From: Coprococcus phoceensis
Lineage (GTDB): Bacteria > Bacillota > Clostridia > Lachnospirales > Lachnospiraceae
Assembly (NCBI RefSeq): GCF_900104635.1
Contig: NZ_FNWC01000007.1
Coordinates: forward strand, 1,277,421-1,341,420
Direction of reading: 5' to 3'
DNA length: 64,000 nucleotides
Part shown: positions 1 through 9,768 of the stretch, in pieces
Layout: the number at the start of each line of letters is the position of its first letter
How positions within the stretch are numbered: position 1 is the first letter of the stretch
The notes under the pieces: generated by a model
Told to the model about the DNA's origin: nothing
What the model saw: only the letters and a program-made list of their open reading frames with translations
Databases searched by the model: none
Made by a program: the position numbers and the translations under genes

Positions 1-327
1 AATTGCACATAGGACAAGCGTTTCATCCATCGGCAGCATGAAATTTCCATATCTTCTGATCCCCCTTTTCTCGCCGAGTGCTTGAAGAATTGCCTGACCA
101 AGCACAATGCCCGTGTCCTCTATCGTATGGTGACAATCAACCTCTAAATCACCTTTTACAGAAACACTGAGATCAAACAGACCATGTCTTGCAAACCCAT
201 CCAGCATATGATCAAAAAATCCAATGCCGGTATGGATGTCTGTTTTCCCAGAACCGTCAAGATTCAGCGTCAAAGAGATGTCTGTCTCTTTTGTTTTTCT
301 TGTACAAGTAACTATTCTTTCTTCCAT
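1..327 (-). CDS. hisB: Imidazoleglycerol-phosphate dehydratase, N-terminal part (cut by window edge)
   Basis: Dehydrates imidazole glycerol phosphate to imidazole acetol phosphate in cytosolic histidine synthesis. The frame starts at the ATG at 327 ([14 protein letters not shown]) and runs off the window at base 1, so about 109 residues of a family usually near 195 are visible. Family motifs seen are [10 protein letters not shown] and CHHTIEDTG, whose His, Asp and Glu residues bind the catalytic metal. It lies 11 bases after hisD and is the last visible gene of the his operon. It is a monofunctional dehydratase start with no phosphatase domain in front. Confidence 0.93.
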   Translation of the reverse strand, partial: MEERIVTCTRKTKETDISLTLNLDGSGKTDIHTGIGFFDHMLDGFARHGLFDLSVSVKGDLEVDCHHTIEDTGIVLGQAILQALGEKRGIRRYGNFMLPMDETLVLCAI

Positions 328-338
328 ATCTTTTTCCT

Positions 339-1631
339 CTATTTTTCAAATCGGACTTTGATCGAATTAGCGTGTGCCGTCAGTTTTTCTGCCTCTGCAA
401 ATTGCTCTATATCGCTGTGAATTGCCTCCAGCGCTTCTTTCGAATATGCGATGATGCTTGATTTTTTAATAAAATCATCCACCCCAAGCGGCGAGAAAAA
501 TTTTGCAGTTCCGTTCGTCGGCAATACATGATTCGGTCCTGCAAAATAATCACCAAGCGGCTCACTGCTGTACTCTCCGATAAAAATCGCACCTGCATTG
601 CGAACCCGCATCATCACATCATACGGGTTCGCTGTCATGATCTCCAAATGTTCCGAGGCAATCTCGTTCGCAATATCGATCACTTCCTCCATCGTATCTG
701 CAACGAGAATGTAACCATAATTTTCCAAAGATTTTTTCATGATCTCTGTGCGGGACAATTCTTCCACAAATACTTCTACCTGCTTGGACACCTCCTTGGC
801 AAGTGTCTCACTTGTCGTCACGAGAATTGCCGATGCCAGTTCGTCATGTTCTGCCTGTGACAACAAGTCAGCCGCCACATATCTTGGATTCGCTGTCTCA
901 TCTGCAATGACAAGGATCTCGCTTGGTCCTGCAATTGAGTCGATGCTCACATGACCATATACCGCTTTTTTTGCCAATGCTACATAAATATTCCCAGGTC
1001 CTACAATTTTGTCAACTTTTGGAATGGAATCTGTCCCGTAAGCAAGTGCTGCAATCGCCTGCGCACCGCCGACCTTATAAACCACATCTACTCCTGCCTC
1101 ATTCGCTGCCACCAGTGTGTTCGGATTGATCTTCCCATCTTTCCCAGGGGGAGTGACCATCACAATTTCTTCCACTCCTGCTACCTTTGCCGGAATGACA
1201 TTCATTAGTACAGAAGACGGGTAGACTGCTTTTCCGCCTGGTACATAGACACCCACCCTTTGCAGCGCAGTTACCTTTTGCCCAAGCATGGTTCCGTCTG
1301 GTTTGCTGTCAAACCAACTATACTGTTTCTGCTTTTCATGGTAGATACGAATATTTTCTTTTGCTTTTCGTATGATTTCCACAAGAGATTCATCTACCAG
1401 ATCATATGCCTGCGCAATCTCTTCTTTTGTCACAGTAATTGTATCCGCTGTAATATCCGCACCGTCAAACTGTTTTGTATAATCAAAAACAGCCTGATCC
1501 TTTTCATTTTTTACATGTTCCAAAATTTCCAAAACACGGGATTCGTATTGGGTATACTGGTTCGGACTTCTTTGCAACAAATCTTCCAGCAGATTTGTCT
1601 TTGTCTCATAGTTCAATTTTTGTATTCTCAT
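339..1631 (-). CDS. hisD: Histidinol dehydrogenase
   Basis: Zinc enzyme that oxidises L-histidinol to L-histidine in two NAD-dependent steps, the last reaction of the pathway. It has 430 residues, the normal length. Motifs seen in order: [25 protein letters not shown], the metal-binding LLSQAEHD segment, and the C-terminal [20 protein letters not shown] block. It starts one base after the hisG stop codon, so the two are translationally coupled in the hisZ-G-D-B operon. Confidence 0.97.
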   Translation of the reverse strand: MRIQKLNYETKTNLLEDLLQRSPNQYTQYESRVLEILEHVKNEKDQAVFDYTKQFDGADITADTITVTKEEIAQAYDLVDESLVEIIRKAKENIRIYHEKQKQYSWFDSKPDGTMLGQKVTALQRVGVYVPGGKAVYPSSVLMNVIPAKVAGVEEIVMVTPPGKDGKINPNTLVAANEAGVDVVYKVGGAQAIAALAYGTDSIPKVDKIVGPGNIYVALAKKAVYGHVSIDSIAGPSEILVIADETANPRYVAADLLSQAEHDELASAILVTTSETLAKEVSKQVEVFVEELSRTEIMKKSLENYGYILVADTMEEVIDIANEIASEHLEIMTANPYDVMMRVRNAGAIFIGEYSSEPLGDYFAGPNHVLPTNGTAKFFSPLGVDDFIKKSSIIAYSKEALEAIHSDIEQFAEAEKLTAHANSIKVRFEK

Positions 1632-1632
1632 C

Positions 1633-2277
1633 TCATGCCTCCTGTAAAATCATTCTCAATTTTGTCAGCAATTCTTTGATCCGCTCATTTTCCATTCGCA
1701 TACTAACCGGATTGACAATCATTCTTGCAGACAATGGACATACCTCTTCTAACACTTCCAAACCATTTTCCCGAAGTGTAGATCCGGTCTCCACAATATC
1801 TACGATAACTTCCGACAATCCTACAAGCGGTGCAAGTTCTATCGAGCCGTTCAGCTTAATGATCTCGACTGTCTGATGCTTTTTGTTATAAAAATAATCC
1901 TTCGCGATATTCGGATATTTTGTCGCAACACGAATCAGCTCATGATGATTTAAAAGCTCCTTTGCTCTTGAGGGACCACACACACACATTCGGCAGTTTC
2001 CAAACTGTAAATCTAGTACCTCATATGTTTTTCGTCCTTCTTCTAATATCGTATCTTTTCCAACCACACCAATATCAGCTGCTCCATATTCTACATAAGT
2101 GGGAACATCCGGACCTTTTGCAAGAAAAAATTTTAATTTTAGTTCTTCATTTACAAAAATTAATTTTCTGGAATCTTTGTCCTTCATCTCCTCGCAAGTG
2201 ATGCCAAGCTGCTCTAACAATTCCAGTGTTTTTTTCGCAAGCCGACCTTTTGTCAATGCAAATGTTAAATATCTCAT
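1633..2277 (-). CDS. hisG: ATP phosphoribosyltransferase, short-form catalytic subunit
   Basis: Joins ATP and PRPP in the first, feedback-controlled step of histidine synthesis. At 214 residues it is the short form, lacking the C-terminal ACT-like regulatory domain. Short HisG proteins need HisZ, which is encoded just upstream. The N-terminus MRYLTFALTKGRLAKKTLE and the PRPP-loop segment IVETGSTLRENGLE are typical. The ATG at 2277 is chosen because GGAGG lies just before it; a longer frame to 2292 would translate that ribosome binding site. The start overlaps the hisZ stop as ATGA. Confidence 0.96.
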   Translation of the reverse strand: MRYLTFALTKGRLAKKTLELLEQLGITCEEMKDKDSRKLIFVNEELKLKFFLAKGPDVPTYVEYGAADIGVVGKDTILEEGRKTYEVLDLQFGNCRMCVCGPSRAKELLNHHELIRVATKYPNIAKDYFYNKKHQTVEIIKLNGSIELAPLVGLSEVIVDIVETGSTLRENGLEVLEEVCPLSARMIVNPVSMRMENERIKELLTKLRMILQEA

Positions 2278-3530
2278 ATGATTTCCTCCCAACCGACTGT
2301 TTTTTTCTCATCTGTCAAAAGATTCGTCATTAAAATCTCGTCTTCTCTCTTCAGGTAGAACATTCCTCCACAGAAGTTCTGTCTCGCATATGACACATAC
2401 TCATCCAAAAATCTGTCATCTGATTTTTTCACGAGCTCTGTCGGTTTCTCGGCAAGCCGAAATTCTTTTGCCAGCGCAATTGCTCTGCTGCGCTCACTTT
2501 CTTCATACAAGATCAACGTATTTTTCTGATGATACGGTATCTCCAGTTTCTGTCTTGAAATTGCGCCCATCAGTTCATCAATAACGATTGCAAATCCGAT
2601 GGAAGGGAATTCCTTTCCAAATTTTTCTACAAGATGATCATAGCGTCCACCTTTCACAATTGCATCTCCCGTACCATATGTATAACCGCGGAATATAATG
2701 CCCGTATAATACCCATAGGTGCCGCTCATGCTGAGATCAAAGGTGATATATTTTTCAACTCCGTATGAAACCAAAATCTCATATGTCTCTGACAGGCGTT
2801 CCACTGCACGCAACGCTTTCTCACAAGAAACGATTTTTTTTGCGCATTCCATGATCTCGATTCCACCTGTCAGCTCCTCCAGCACTCGGAAAGCCGCCTT
2901 TGTCTCTTCTTTTACACCACAGTTATCCAGCAGCTCTTCCACACCGAAATAATTCCTGTTTGCAATCAATTCACGAAGCCTTGCCTCTTTTTCTTCTTCC
3001 AGACCTGCATCCTCCAACAGACTTTCAAAGAAATCAACATTTCCGATATAAATCTGAAATTCATTTAATCCGGCTGCCTTCAGACAGTCTGCAGCCAATG
3101 CAATCATCTCCGCATCCGCCTCCAAAGAATCAATTCCAAGGAGTTCCGCACCCATCTGCGTACTTTCCTTTAATTTTCCACGATAGCTTGAATGATTGAT
3201 AAATGTGTTTCCATTATAACATAGACGGACCGGAAGTCCTTTTGAATCCAAAAAAGTTGCTGCAACTCTTGCGATTGACGGCGTAATATCCGGTCTCAAC
3301 ACAAGTGTATTCCCATCTCTGTCAAAAAATTTATAAAGTTCCTTTGAAGAGATTGTACCAATCTCTTTTCCGAAAACATCAAAAAACTCGAACATCGGTG
3401 TCTGTATATCTTGATATCCGTATAAGTGCAGAATCTCTTGTAATTTTTCCTCCAACATAAGCTTTCTTCTGCATTCAATCCCATAGATATCCCGAACTCC
3501 TTCCGGAGTATGTAAAATCTGCTGTCTCAT
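2274..3530 (-). CDS. hisZ: ATP phosphoribosyltransferase regulatory subunit HisZ
   Basis: Class II aminoacyl-tRNA-synthetase-like paralogue of HisRS that binds short-form HisG and confers histidine feedback control. It does not charge tRNA. It has 418 residues. It begins MRQQILHTPEGVRDI and shows the class II motif 2 area (FDRDGNTLVLRPDITPSIARV) and a KGGRYDHLVEKFG segment. The ATG at 3530 follows a GGAGGAG site; a start at 3542 would include that site in the protein. It is first in the operon, behind a strong promoter at 3577-3604. Confidence 0.95.
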   Translation of the reverse strand: MRQQILHTPEGVRDIYGIECRRKLMLEEKLQEILHLYGYQDIQTPMFEFFDVFGKEIGTISSKELYKFFDRDGNTLVLRPDITPSIARVAATFLDSKGLPVRLCYNGNTFINHSSYRGKLKESTQMGAELLGIDSLEADAEMIALAADCLKAAGLNEFQIYIGNVDFFESLLEDAGLEEEKEARLRELIANRNYFGVEELLDNCGVKEETKAAFRVLEELTGGIEIMECAKKIVSCEKALRAVERLSETYEILVSYGVEKYITFDLSMSGTYGYYTGIIFRGYTYGTGDAIVKGGRYDHLVEKFGKEFPSIGFAIVIDELMGAISRQKLEIPYHQKNTLILYEESERSRAIALAKEFRLAEKPTELVKKSDDRFLDEYVSYARQNFCGGMFYLKREDEILMTNLLTDEKKTVGWEEII

Positions 3531-3576
3531 AATCTCCTCCAATACTTTATTACGCTACCATATTAAAATAATGCTT

Positions 3577-3604
3577 ATTATAACATTTTTTGAAAGATTG
3601 TCAA
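3577..3604 (-). promoter_or_regulatory. Promoter of the his operon
   Basis: Reading the minus strand: TTGACA (3604-3599), a 16-base spacer, then TATAAT (3582-3577) preceded by TG, an extended -10. Both hexamers match the SigA consensus. The -35 box overlaps the recU stop codon. The leader to hisZ is only about 45 bases, too short for a T-box, so histidine control here is more likely enzymatic or through a repressor. Confidence 0.85.
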
Positions 3605-4134
3605 TCCCTGAGATCCAAATCCTGCTGCAATGCTTCCAAATATGATACCAGACATCCATTTTTTAACTGGATAAAAAATGTCTGAGAAAGCTCTTCATAT
3701 CGGATACTTTTTCTGCCTCCTGTTTTTGCGCGTTCCCAAAATTTTTGAATTTCAGAAAAACGCATATAATATAACTCGTTTCTGGTGCTGTAATAGATAA
3801 TCAAGAATGCAATTCCTCCCTGCTTTTCAAAATTACTCATAAACGTCACCTGATGTTCATGAATATTTTGCAGCGGAAACGTGTCTGTATTACATTCCTT
3901 CGCATCAAAGCATACCGGAATCCCCTGTACCGCCCCAATGTAGTCAACAGTACTTCTCTGATCAAAATATGCCAGCGTGATATGACGATGCTCCTTATCA
4001 ATCCGAACAGGAGTGATTGGCGTCGGAATTTTTTGAATCAACGCCAGTCCCTTTTCCAGATAACGTTCATTCGTCCGGTTGATCATATCCTCCAGTGTAG
4101 AACCGCGAAGTCCTCTTGAATTCCATGTCCCCAT
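3601..4134 (-). CDS. recU: Holliday junction resolvase RecU
   Basis: Endonuclease that resolves four-way junctions in recombination and repair of low-GC Gram-positives, working with RuvAB (29-30.6 kb here). It has 177 residues. Typical features are GLRGSTLEDMINRTNERYLEKG, STVDYIGAVQGIPVCFDAKE (nuclease Asp and ExK residues), FPLQNIHEHQ and QGGIAFLIIYY. The ATG at 4134 follows GAGGAATAGAAAA, with the site lying inside the end of the upstream pseudouridine synthase gene; a GTG at 4149 is less likely. In many Firmicutes recU sits beside a PBP1 gene; here it does not. Confidence 0.9.
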   Translation of the reverse strand: MGTWNSRGLRGSTLEDMINRTNERYLEKGLALIQKIPTPITPVRIDKEHRHITLAYFDQRSTVDYIGAVQGIPVCFDAKECNTDTFPLQNIHEHQVTFMSNFEKQGGIAFLIIYYSTRNELYYMRFSEIQKFWERAKTGGRKSIRYEELSQTFFIQLKNGCLVSYLEALQQDLDLRD

Positions 4135-4138
4135 TTTT

Positions 4139-5110
4139 CTATTCCTCACTGTATTTTTCTGCTTTTAAAATATTCTGAAACAATTTTGGAAGTGGTGCCA
4201 CAAATTTTCTTTCACTTAGATTCGACAACTCACCTGTACAGGCTGGCATTTCCAGCCGATAAGCATGTAACAACTGACTTTTCAGTCCATACTGCTCTTT
4301 TAGTCTATCGTTGACCTTTTTGCTCCCATACTTGTAGTCTCCGATAATCGGATATCCAATCGATGCCAGATGTGCCCTGATCTGATGCGTTCTACCGGTG
4401 ATCAGATGCACTTCCAAATATGTATATTTTCCATTGCTCCACAAAGGCTCATATTCTGTCTCAATCGGCAGGCAATCCCCTTTTTCTGCCTTTGACACCG
4501 TTACTTTATTTGTCTTTTCGTCTTTTACAAGATATCCGCTCACCGACTGAGAATGTTTTACCTCACCTGCCACAAGACAGCGATAATATTTTCTCAGAGA
4601 ACGATTTTTAAAAAGTGTTCCCATCTCCTGCAGCCCTGCAAGACTTTTCCCTGCTGCCACCAGTCCACTCGTATTGCGGTCCAAACGGTTGCAGACAGAC
4701 GGTCTGAATTTTCTAAGTTCTTCCTCTGTCAATTGTCTTGTTTCAAGCATATATGAAATAATATGTTCCACAAGCGATTCATCATCGGCCGCTGCCTTTT
4801 GTGACAGCATCCCAACCGGTTTGTTGATCAGCAGTACATTCTCATCTTCATAGATAATATCAAGCGTTACATTGGTATGAACTGCATGGATATTGGAAAA
4901 TTTTGCAATCGTCTCATCAGCCAAAAACAATTTTACAGAATCACCGACCGCCAGCTTTTCGTTTCCGGTTGCCTTTTTCCCATTCAATACAATATTTTTT
5001 TTTCGCAGCATTTTATATAAAAAGCTCTTTGGTGCCTCGTTTAAATACTTCGCCAGCATCTTATCCAGTCGCTGGCCGGCCTCATTTGCCGCTACAATAA
5101 TTTCCTGCAT
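4139..5110 (-). CDS. RluA-family 23S rRNA pseudouridine synthase
   Basis: Converts specific uridines in rRNA to pseudouridine. It has 323 residues: an N-terminal S4 RNA-binding domain (about residues 12-65) and the RluA catalytic domain with the motif CNRLDRNTSGLVAAGKS containing the catalytic Asp, followed by GRTHQIRAHLASIGYPIIGDYKYG. It resembles RluC/RluD-type enzymes of Clostridia; the exact target uridines cannot be told from sequence alone. Its last codons hold the recU ribosome binding site. Confidence 0.92.
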   Translation of the reverse strand: MQEIIVAANEAGQRLDKMLAKYLNEAPKSFLYKMLRKKNIVLNGKKATGNEKLAVGDSVKLFLADETIAKFSNIHAVHTNVTLDIIYEDENVLLINKPVGMLSQKAAADDESLVEHIISYMLETRQLTEEELRKFRPSVCNRLDRNTSGLVAAGKSLAGLQEMGTLFKNRSLRKYYRCLVAGEVKHSQSVSGYLVKDEKTNKVTVSKAEKGDCLPIETEYEPLWSNGKYTYLEVHLITGRTHQIRAHLASIGYPIIGDYKYGSKKVNDRLKEQYGLKSQLLHAYRLEMPACTGELSNLSERKFVAPLPKLFQNILKAEKYSEE

Positions 5111-5119
5111 AGTACTCCT

Positions 5120-5695
5120 CTATAATGAAATCTGAAATAACAGATGTCGAATTCCTTCTTCTTTTTTCTTTGTGTCAGGTCTGTTTGTTTCCGCCATATG
5201 CTGCATACTTTCTGCCCTTGCAAGGAATGCAGTATAATCCGTAAAAATTTTCACAGACACTTTTGTATACTGATTTTGCTCCAGCATCTGACGTAAATGT
5301 TTTCCGGTATAGACAGGATCTATTTTTTTCCCGGAAGAATACCCACAGATCGTATTGTCCAATATAATGATACTGTCAATGGGCATAAATTTGTCCTTAC
5401 TCGTAAATACCAGATCAAATGCAACCGTCAAATCCTCTGCATGTTTCTGAATCTCTTTCGCTCGTTCCTCTGCAATCGAGTGATACGGAGAGATTGTGAT
5501 TACCTCCACCAGCGCTTTTGCCGCCGGAAGGCATCCAAGTACGGCGACAACTGTCAAAAGATTCAGTCTTGTATGCGTCTGCCAGATACCAAGTATCAAA
5601 AGCGCGATGACAATTCCAAATTCCAGTACCGCTTTCAATATCAGTTGTTTTTTTCGCGCCTGAATATAGCCGGCTTCTCCTTTTGTAGCTTTCAT
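5120..5695 (-). CDS. Uncharacterised membrane protein, two N-terminal transmembrane segments
   Basis: I do not recognise a named family. The 191-residue protein has a basic N-terminus, two adjacent hydrophobic segments at about 20-38 and 42-62, then a soluble domain of about 125 residues with segments such as FDLVFTSKDKFMPIDSIIILDNTICGY. The soluble part is predicted cytoplasmic because the short loop between the helices would be outside. It lies between an SDR gene and an rRNA-modification gene in a run of closely spaced minus-strand genes, which suggests co-transcription but not a function. Confidence 0.75.
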   Translation of the reverse strand: MKATKGEAGYIQARKKQLILKAVLEFGIVIALLILGIWQTHTRLNLLTVVAVLGCLPAAKALVEVITISPYHSIAEERAKEIQKHAEDLTVAFDLVFTSKDKFMPIDSIIILDNTICGYSSGKKIDPVYTGKHLRQMLEQNQYTKVSVKIFTDYTAFLARAESMQHMAETNRPDTKKKEEGIRHLLFQISL

Positions 5696-5711
5696 TTCTT
5701 CGTTCCTTTCC

Positions 5712-6479
5712 TTACCAGAATTTTTTCATCGCTTTTAGAATCACACTGTGCGGAAGCAGCTTTGTTGCCGCCTCTGCTCCCTTCATCGCCGTCCCGTACA
5801 CAGACAGTTCTTTGCCCTCTCGTGCATCAAGAAGCGCCTGTTTTACGACCGCTTCCGGTCTTGCCATCACCGCAGCCTTCATTTGATTTTTTTCTTTTTG
5901 TCCGGCAATTTCAAAAAACTCTGTCTCAACCGGTCCTGGACAAACTGCGGTCACAAAAATCTCTTCATCGCAAAGTTCTGTGCGAAGACTTCTGGAAAAA
6001 CTAAGCACATAGGATTTTGTAGCTGCATAGACACTGAAAGACGGCTGCGGGCAAAATGCTGCCGCCGAGGCAACGTTCACAATTCTGCTTCCTCTTGTCA
6101 TATATGGAATACAGATCTTTGTCATATGAGTCAGTGCTTTACAGTTTAACTCTATCATATCTAACTGATCCTCAGCAGAAAGTTTTTTCACTTCCCCAAT
6201 TTTACCAAATCCTGCTGCATTCACAAGCATACGGATATCCGGATCTTTTTCTTTCAAGAGAACTTTTAGTTCTTGATAAATGTTTTGCTCACACAAATTA
6301 CCTTCTAAAATACGCACATTGGTAAACATACAGCTTTTTAATTCTTCCAGCCGTTCTCTTCTGCGGGCAATCACCCATATCTCATCTAATTCTTTATACA
6401 AGTGCTCAATCTGTTTTACAAACTCTTTTCCAAGTCCAGAGGATGCGCCTGTTACAATCGCAATTTTCAATTTATTCAC
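5712..6479 (-). CDS. Short-chain dehydrogenase/reductase (SDR)
   Basis: NAD(P)-dependent oxidoreductase of the classical SDR family, 255 residues. It shows the Rossmann motif TGASSGLG (residues 10-17), the NAAG motif (in MLVNAAGFG), the catalytic Ser in VASAAAF and the YxxxK motif in YAATKS, then PGPVETEF. The arrangement resembles DltE/YdfG-like reductases acting on short acyl or hydroxy-acid substrates, but the substrate cannot be inferred. It follows the YgiQ gene by 18 bases. Confidence 0.92.
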   Translation of the reverse strand: MNKLKIAIVTGASSGLGKEFVKQIEHLYKELDEIWVIARRRERLEELKSCMFTNVRILEGNLCEQNIYQELKVLLKEKDPDIRMLVNAAGFGKIGEVKKLSAEDQLDMIELNCKALTHMTKICIPYMTRGSRIVNVASAAAFCPQPSFSVYAATKSYVLSFSRSLRTELCDEEIFVTAVCPGPVETEFFEIAGQKEKNQMKAAVMARPEAVVKQALLDAREGKELSVYGTAMKGAEAATKLLPHSVILKAMKKFW

Positions 6480-6497
6480 TTCTTTCTGATGCTGTTT

Positions 6498-8402
6498 TTA
6501 TTTTGTCTTTTTCCGGTGTACGTTTCGGATTGCTTTTTTCTTCTTTGCAGCAGGTTTTTTCTGTTCCTGCCTTTTATAATCCGGTTTGCCCTGATATTTC
6601 TTCTCCTGTCTCGGACGAATCAGACAATGTTTGTCAAATCCAACTAAGTCCATTCGGTCTGCCATGCGAAGAGCCTCCATGACAAGCTGATAATTCTTCG
6701 GATTCCGATATTGGATCAACGCTCTCTGCATCGCTTTTTCATGTGGATTTTTCGGTACATATACAGGTTCCATCGTCCGCGGATCCACTCCCGTATAGTA
6801 CATACAAGTCGATATCGTCGACGGTGTCGGATAGAAGTCCTGTACCTGCTCCGGCATATAGCCAAGATCCCTTAAGTATTCTGCAAGAGCCACGGCTTCT
6901 TTCATCGTTGAACCCGGATGCGAAGACATCAGATACGGAACCAGATACTGTTTTTTCCCAAGTTTTTCGTTGATCTGTTTATATTTTTTCGAAAATGCCT
7001 GATAGACACTGTTTTCCGGCTTACCCATCTTTTGAAGAACAGGATCTGCTACATGCTCCGGGGCTACTTTTAGCTGTCCGCTTACATGATACTCACACAG
7101 TTCCTTGAAAAAAGTATCATCTTTATCTGCTATCAGATAATCGAATCGGATACCTGAGCGAATAAATACCTTCTTTACATTCGGAAGTGTACGAAGTTTT
7201 CGTAAAAGCTTCAGGTAGTCTTTATGATCCACCTTCAAATTTTTACACGGCCGCGGAAATAGACACTGCTTTTGCTTGCACACTCCTTTTGTGAGCTGCT
7301 TATCACAAGAAGGTGCTCTAAAGTTCGCAGTCGGTCCTCCAACATCATGAATATAGCCTTTGAAATCCTTATCCCAAATAAATTTTTCTGCCTCTGCGAC
7401 CAAAGATTCATGGCTTCGCGTCTGAATGATTCTCCCCTGATGAAACGTAAGAGCACAAAAATTGCATCCGCCAAAACATCCACGATTGCTGATCAGACTG
7501 TATTTTACCTCCTCGATTGCCGGAACTCCTCCAAGCGCCTCATAGGACGGATGGTATGTTCTCATATAAGGATAGCTGTAAGTGCGATCCATTTCCGACT
7601 GGCTAAGCGGTTTGGACGGTGGATTCTGGACTACATATAAATGGTCCGAGTATGGTTCCACAAGTCGTTTTCCTGAAAAAGGATCTGTATTGCAATACTG
7701 CGTATAAAAACTCTTCGCATAGTTTAGCTTGTCCTGCTTTAATTGTTCGTAAGATTCCAACATGATCGCATCGTAGACACTGTCTAAAGACTTCACCTTA
7801 CAGACAGTTCCGTCGATGTATGTGATATCCTCCACTGCAATACCACTCTCCAGCGCTTCGGCAATCTCAAGAATCGAGCGTTCTCCCATTCCATAAGAAA
7901 GAATATCTGCACCCGAATCCAATAAAATCGAACGTTTTAATTTATTTGACCAGTAATCATAATGAGCCATTCGGCGCAGACTCGCCTCAATCCCACCAAT
8001 AATGATCGGCGTCTTTTTATAAACCTGACGAATCAAATTACTGTAGACGACCGTCGCATAGTCCGGACGTTTTCCCATAACGCCGCCCGGCGTAAATGCA
8101 TCTGTCTGACGTCTCTTTTTCGACACAGAGTAGTGATTCACCATAGAATCCATATTCCCACTGGATACAAGGAATCCAAGGCGAGGTTCACCGTATTCTG
8201 TAATGCTGCTTTTATCTTTCCAGTCCGGTTGACAGATCAACCCAACTTTATATCCATTCGCCTCCAAAAGGCGTGTGATGATCGCATGCCCAAAAGACGG
8301 ATGATCCACGTAAGCATCTCCGGAAACATAGACAAAATCCAACTGTTCCCAGCCTCGCTCCTCCATATCTTTTCTGCAAATCGGTAAAAATCCATTTCTC
8401 AT
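6498..8402 (-). CDS. YgiQ-family radical SAM protein
   Basis: A 634-residue radical SAM enzyme of the YgiQ type, in which an N-terminal domain precedes the SAM core. The cluster motif is CFGGCNFC (CxxxCxxC), followed by ALTFHQGR. The C-terminal tail is Lys/Arg-rich and ends in KKKAIRNVHRKKTK, suggesting nucleic-acid contact. The family's reaction is not established. The start overlaps the stop of the HAD gene as ATGA, so the two are coupled. A start further downstream is less likely because the N-terminal FVYVSGDAYVDHPSFGHAII segment is family-typical. Confidence 0.93.
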   Translation of the reverse strand: MRNGFLPICRKDMEERGWEQLDFVYVSGDAYVDHPSFGHAIITRLLEANGYKVGLICQPDWKDKSSITEYGEPRLGFLVSSGNMDSMVNHYSVSKKRRQTDAFTPGGVMGKRPDYATVVYSNLIRQVYKKTPIIIGGIEASLRRMAHYDYWSNKLKRSILLDSGADILSYGMGERSILEIAEALESGIAVEDITYIDGTVCKVKSLDSVYDAIMLESYEQLKQDKLNYAKSFYTQYCNTDPFSGKRLVEPYSDHLYVVQNPPSKPLSQSEMDRTYSYPYMRTYHPSYEALGGVPAIEEVKYSLISNRGCFGGCNFCALTFHQGRIIQTRSHESLVAEAEKFIWDKDFKGYIHDVGGPTANFRAPSCDKQLTKGVCKQKQCLFPRPCKNLKVDHKDYLKLLRKLRTLPNVKKVFIRSGIRFDYLIADKDDTFFKELCEYHVSGQLKVAPEHVADPVLQKMGKPENSVYQAFSKKYKQINEKLGKKQYLVPYLMSSHPGSTMKEAVALAEYLRDLGYMPEQVQDFYPTPSTISTCMYYTGVDPRTMEPVYVPKNPHEKAMQRALIQYRNPKNYQLVMEALRMADRMDLVGFDKHCLIRPRQEKKYQGKPDYKRQEQKKPAAKKKKAIRNVHRKKTK

Positions 8403-9070
8403 TTCAGTACCTCATAGGTGTTATTTTTAATATCTTCATAATCTTTTATATAATAGTCTGCGAGCGCACGTTTTTTTTCATCCTGATTTTTTGAAAAATC
8501 GTCTTCCACTGCACAGACTTTCATTCCGGCATTGACACCTGCCAAAATTCCGTTTGGCACATCTTCAAAGACAAGACAACGTTTCGGTTCCACCTGCAAA
8601 GATTGTGCAACTCTTAAATACACATCAGGAGCCGGTTTCCCTGCTTTTGCTTCGCACGATGTCCATATAGAATCAAATAACGGCAATACTTTTGTTGATC
8701 TTAAAACTGCCTCTGCAAGCTCGCGTTTATTGCTTGTAGCGATTCCAAGCTTAATCCCTCTTTGATGAACTTCCTGTAAAAAGTCAAATGCTCCTTTTTT
8801 CAGTATAAGCTCATTTGCATATTTTTCATATGCCATTCCATACCATTCTTCCATCAATTCCTCTAATGTGTGTGGAAGGTTTGGAAACAATTCCAGAAAA
8901 TATGCTGCTGTTTCCGAATAACTTTTTCCTTCCATTCCTTCATGAAAATTCTCCGGCTGTGTCAAACCATATTTTCCTAAAAATTCATCGTCGATTGCAG
9001 TCCAGACCCACATGGAATCCACCAGTGTGCCATCCAGATCAAAAATAATCGCCTCTATATTCTCTAACAT
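8399..9070 (-). CDS. HAD-superfamily hydrolase (beta-phosphoglucomutase-like subfamily)
   Basis: A 223-residue HAD phosphatase or phosphomutase. Motif I is FDLDGTLVDSMWVW (nucleophile and acid Asp), motif II is IATSNKRE, and motifs III/IV are KAGKPAPDVY and VFEDVPNGILAG. An alpha-helical cap is inserted after motif I, as in subclass IA. Likely substrates are small sugar phosphates or nucleotides; the sequence does not decide. It overlaps the rsuA-type gene before it by seven bases and the ygiQ gene after it by four. Confidence 0.92.
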   Translation of the reverse strand: MLENIEAIIFDLDGTLVDSMWVWTAIDDEFLGKYGLTQPENFHEGMEGKSYSETAAYFLELFPNLPHTLEELMEEWYGMAYEKYANELILKKGAFDFLQEVHQRGIKLGIATSNKRELAEAVLRSTKVLPLFDSIWTSCEAKAGKPAPDVYLRVAQSLQVEPKRCLVFEDVPNGILAGVNAGMKVCAVEDDFSKNQDEKKRALADYYIKDYEDIKNNTYEVLK

Positions 9071-9768
9071 AATCGCTTAAGTTCCTCCTTCGTAAGAGCC
9101 CGGTATTCACCGCTCTTTAATGTCTCATCCAACAGAAGTGTTCCCATAGAAAGCCTTTTCAAATAAATTACTTCTTTCCCCACGGCATGAAACATCCGCT
9201 TCACCTGATGGAATTTTCCTTCCTGTATCGTAACTCTTATCTCAGAAATCTCTCCGGAATACAAAATTTCAAGCTTTGACGGAAGTGCAGTCTCGCCGTT
9301 TCCGATTGACATTCCTACGGCAAAGATTTCTTGATCGACCTCATCTACAATCCCCTGCACCTTTGCATAATACACTTTATCCACATGTTTTTTCGGTGAC
9401 AAAAGCCGATGCGCCAGCTCTCCATCGTTTGTGATCAAAAGAAGACCTTCTGTGTCTTTATCAAGCCTTCCTACCGGGAACAAATCTCTGCGCTTTTTTG
9501 AGGAAATCAACTCCACTACTGTCTTATCCTGCCTGTCTGTTGTGGCTGAGACAACTCCTGCTGGTTTGTTTAGCATATAATACTCGTGCGTTTCATAGGA
9601 GACCGCTTCGCCCATACAGCACACTTTTTGATGTGAAATGTCAATCTTTCGCTCTGGAGATTTTTCAATACTTCCATCCACTGTTACTTTTCCCTGACGG
9701 ATCAGTTTTTTTACTTCTGTTCTCGTCCCAACGCCCATATCTGCGAGATATTTATCTAATCGTATCAT
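9064..9768 (-). CDS. RsuA/RluB-family rRNA pseudouridine synthase
   Basis: Pseudouridine synthase of 234 residues with an N-terminal S4 domain (IRLDKYLADMGVGTRTEVKKLIRQGKV) and the catalytic segment FPVGRLDKDTEGLLLITNDG, followed by GKFHQVKRMFHAVGKEV. This layout fits RsuA (16S) or RluB/YtzG-like (23S) enzymes. The ATG at 9768 is chosen: it overlaps the stop of the preceding methyltransferase gene as TAATG and has a GGAGATGG site before it. A start at 9786 would sit inside the upstream gene without its own site. Confidence 0.92.
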   Translation of the reverse strand: MIRLDKYLADMGVGTRTEVKKLIRQGKVTVDGSIEKSPERKIDISHQKVCCMGEAVSYETHEYYMLNKPAGVVSATTDRQDKTVVELISSKKRRDLFPVGRLDKDTEGLLLITNDGELAHRLLSPKKHVDKVYYAKVQGIVDEVDQEIFAVGMSIGNGETALPSKLEILYSGEISEIRVTIQEGKFHQVKRMFHAVGKEVIYLKRLSMGTLLLDETLKSGEYRALTKEELKRLC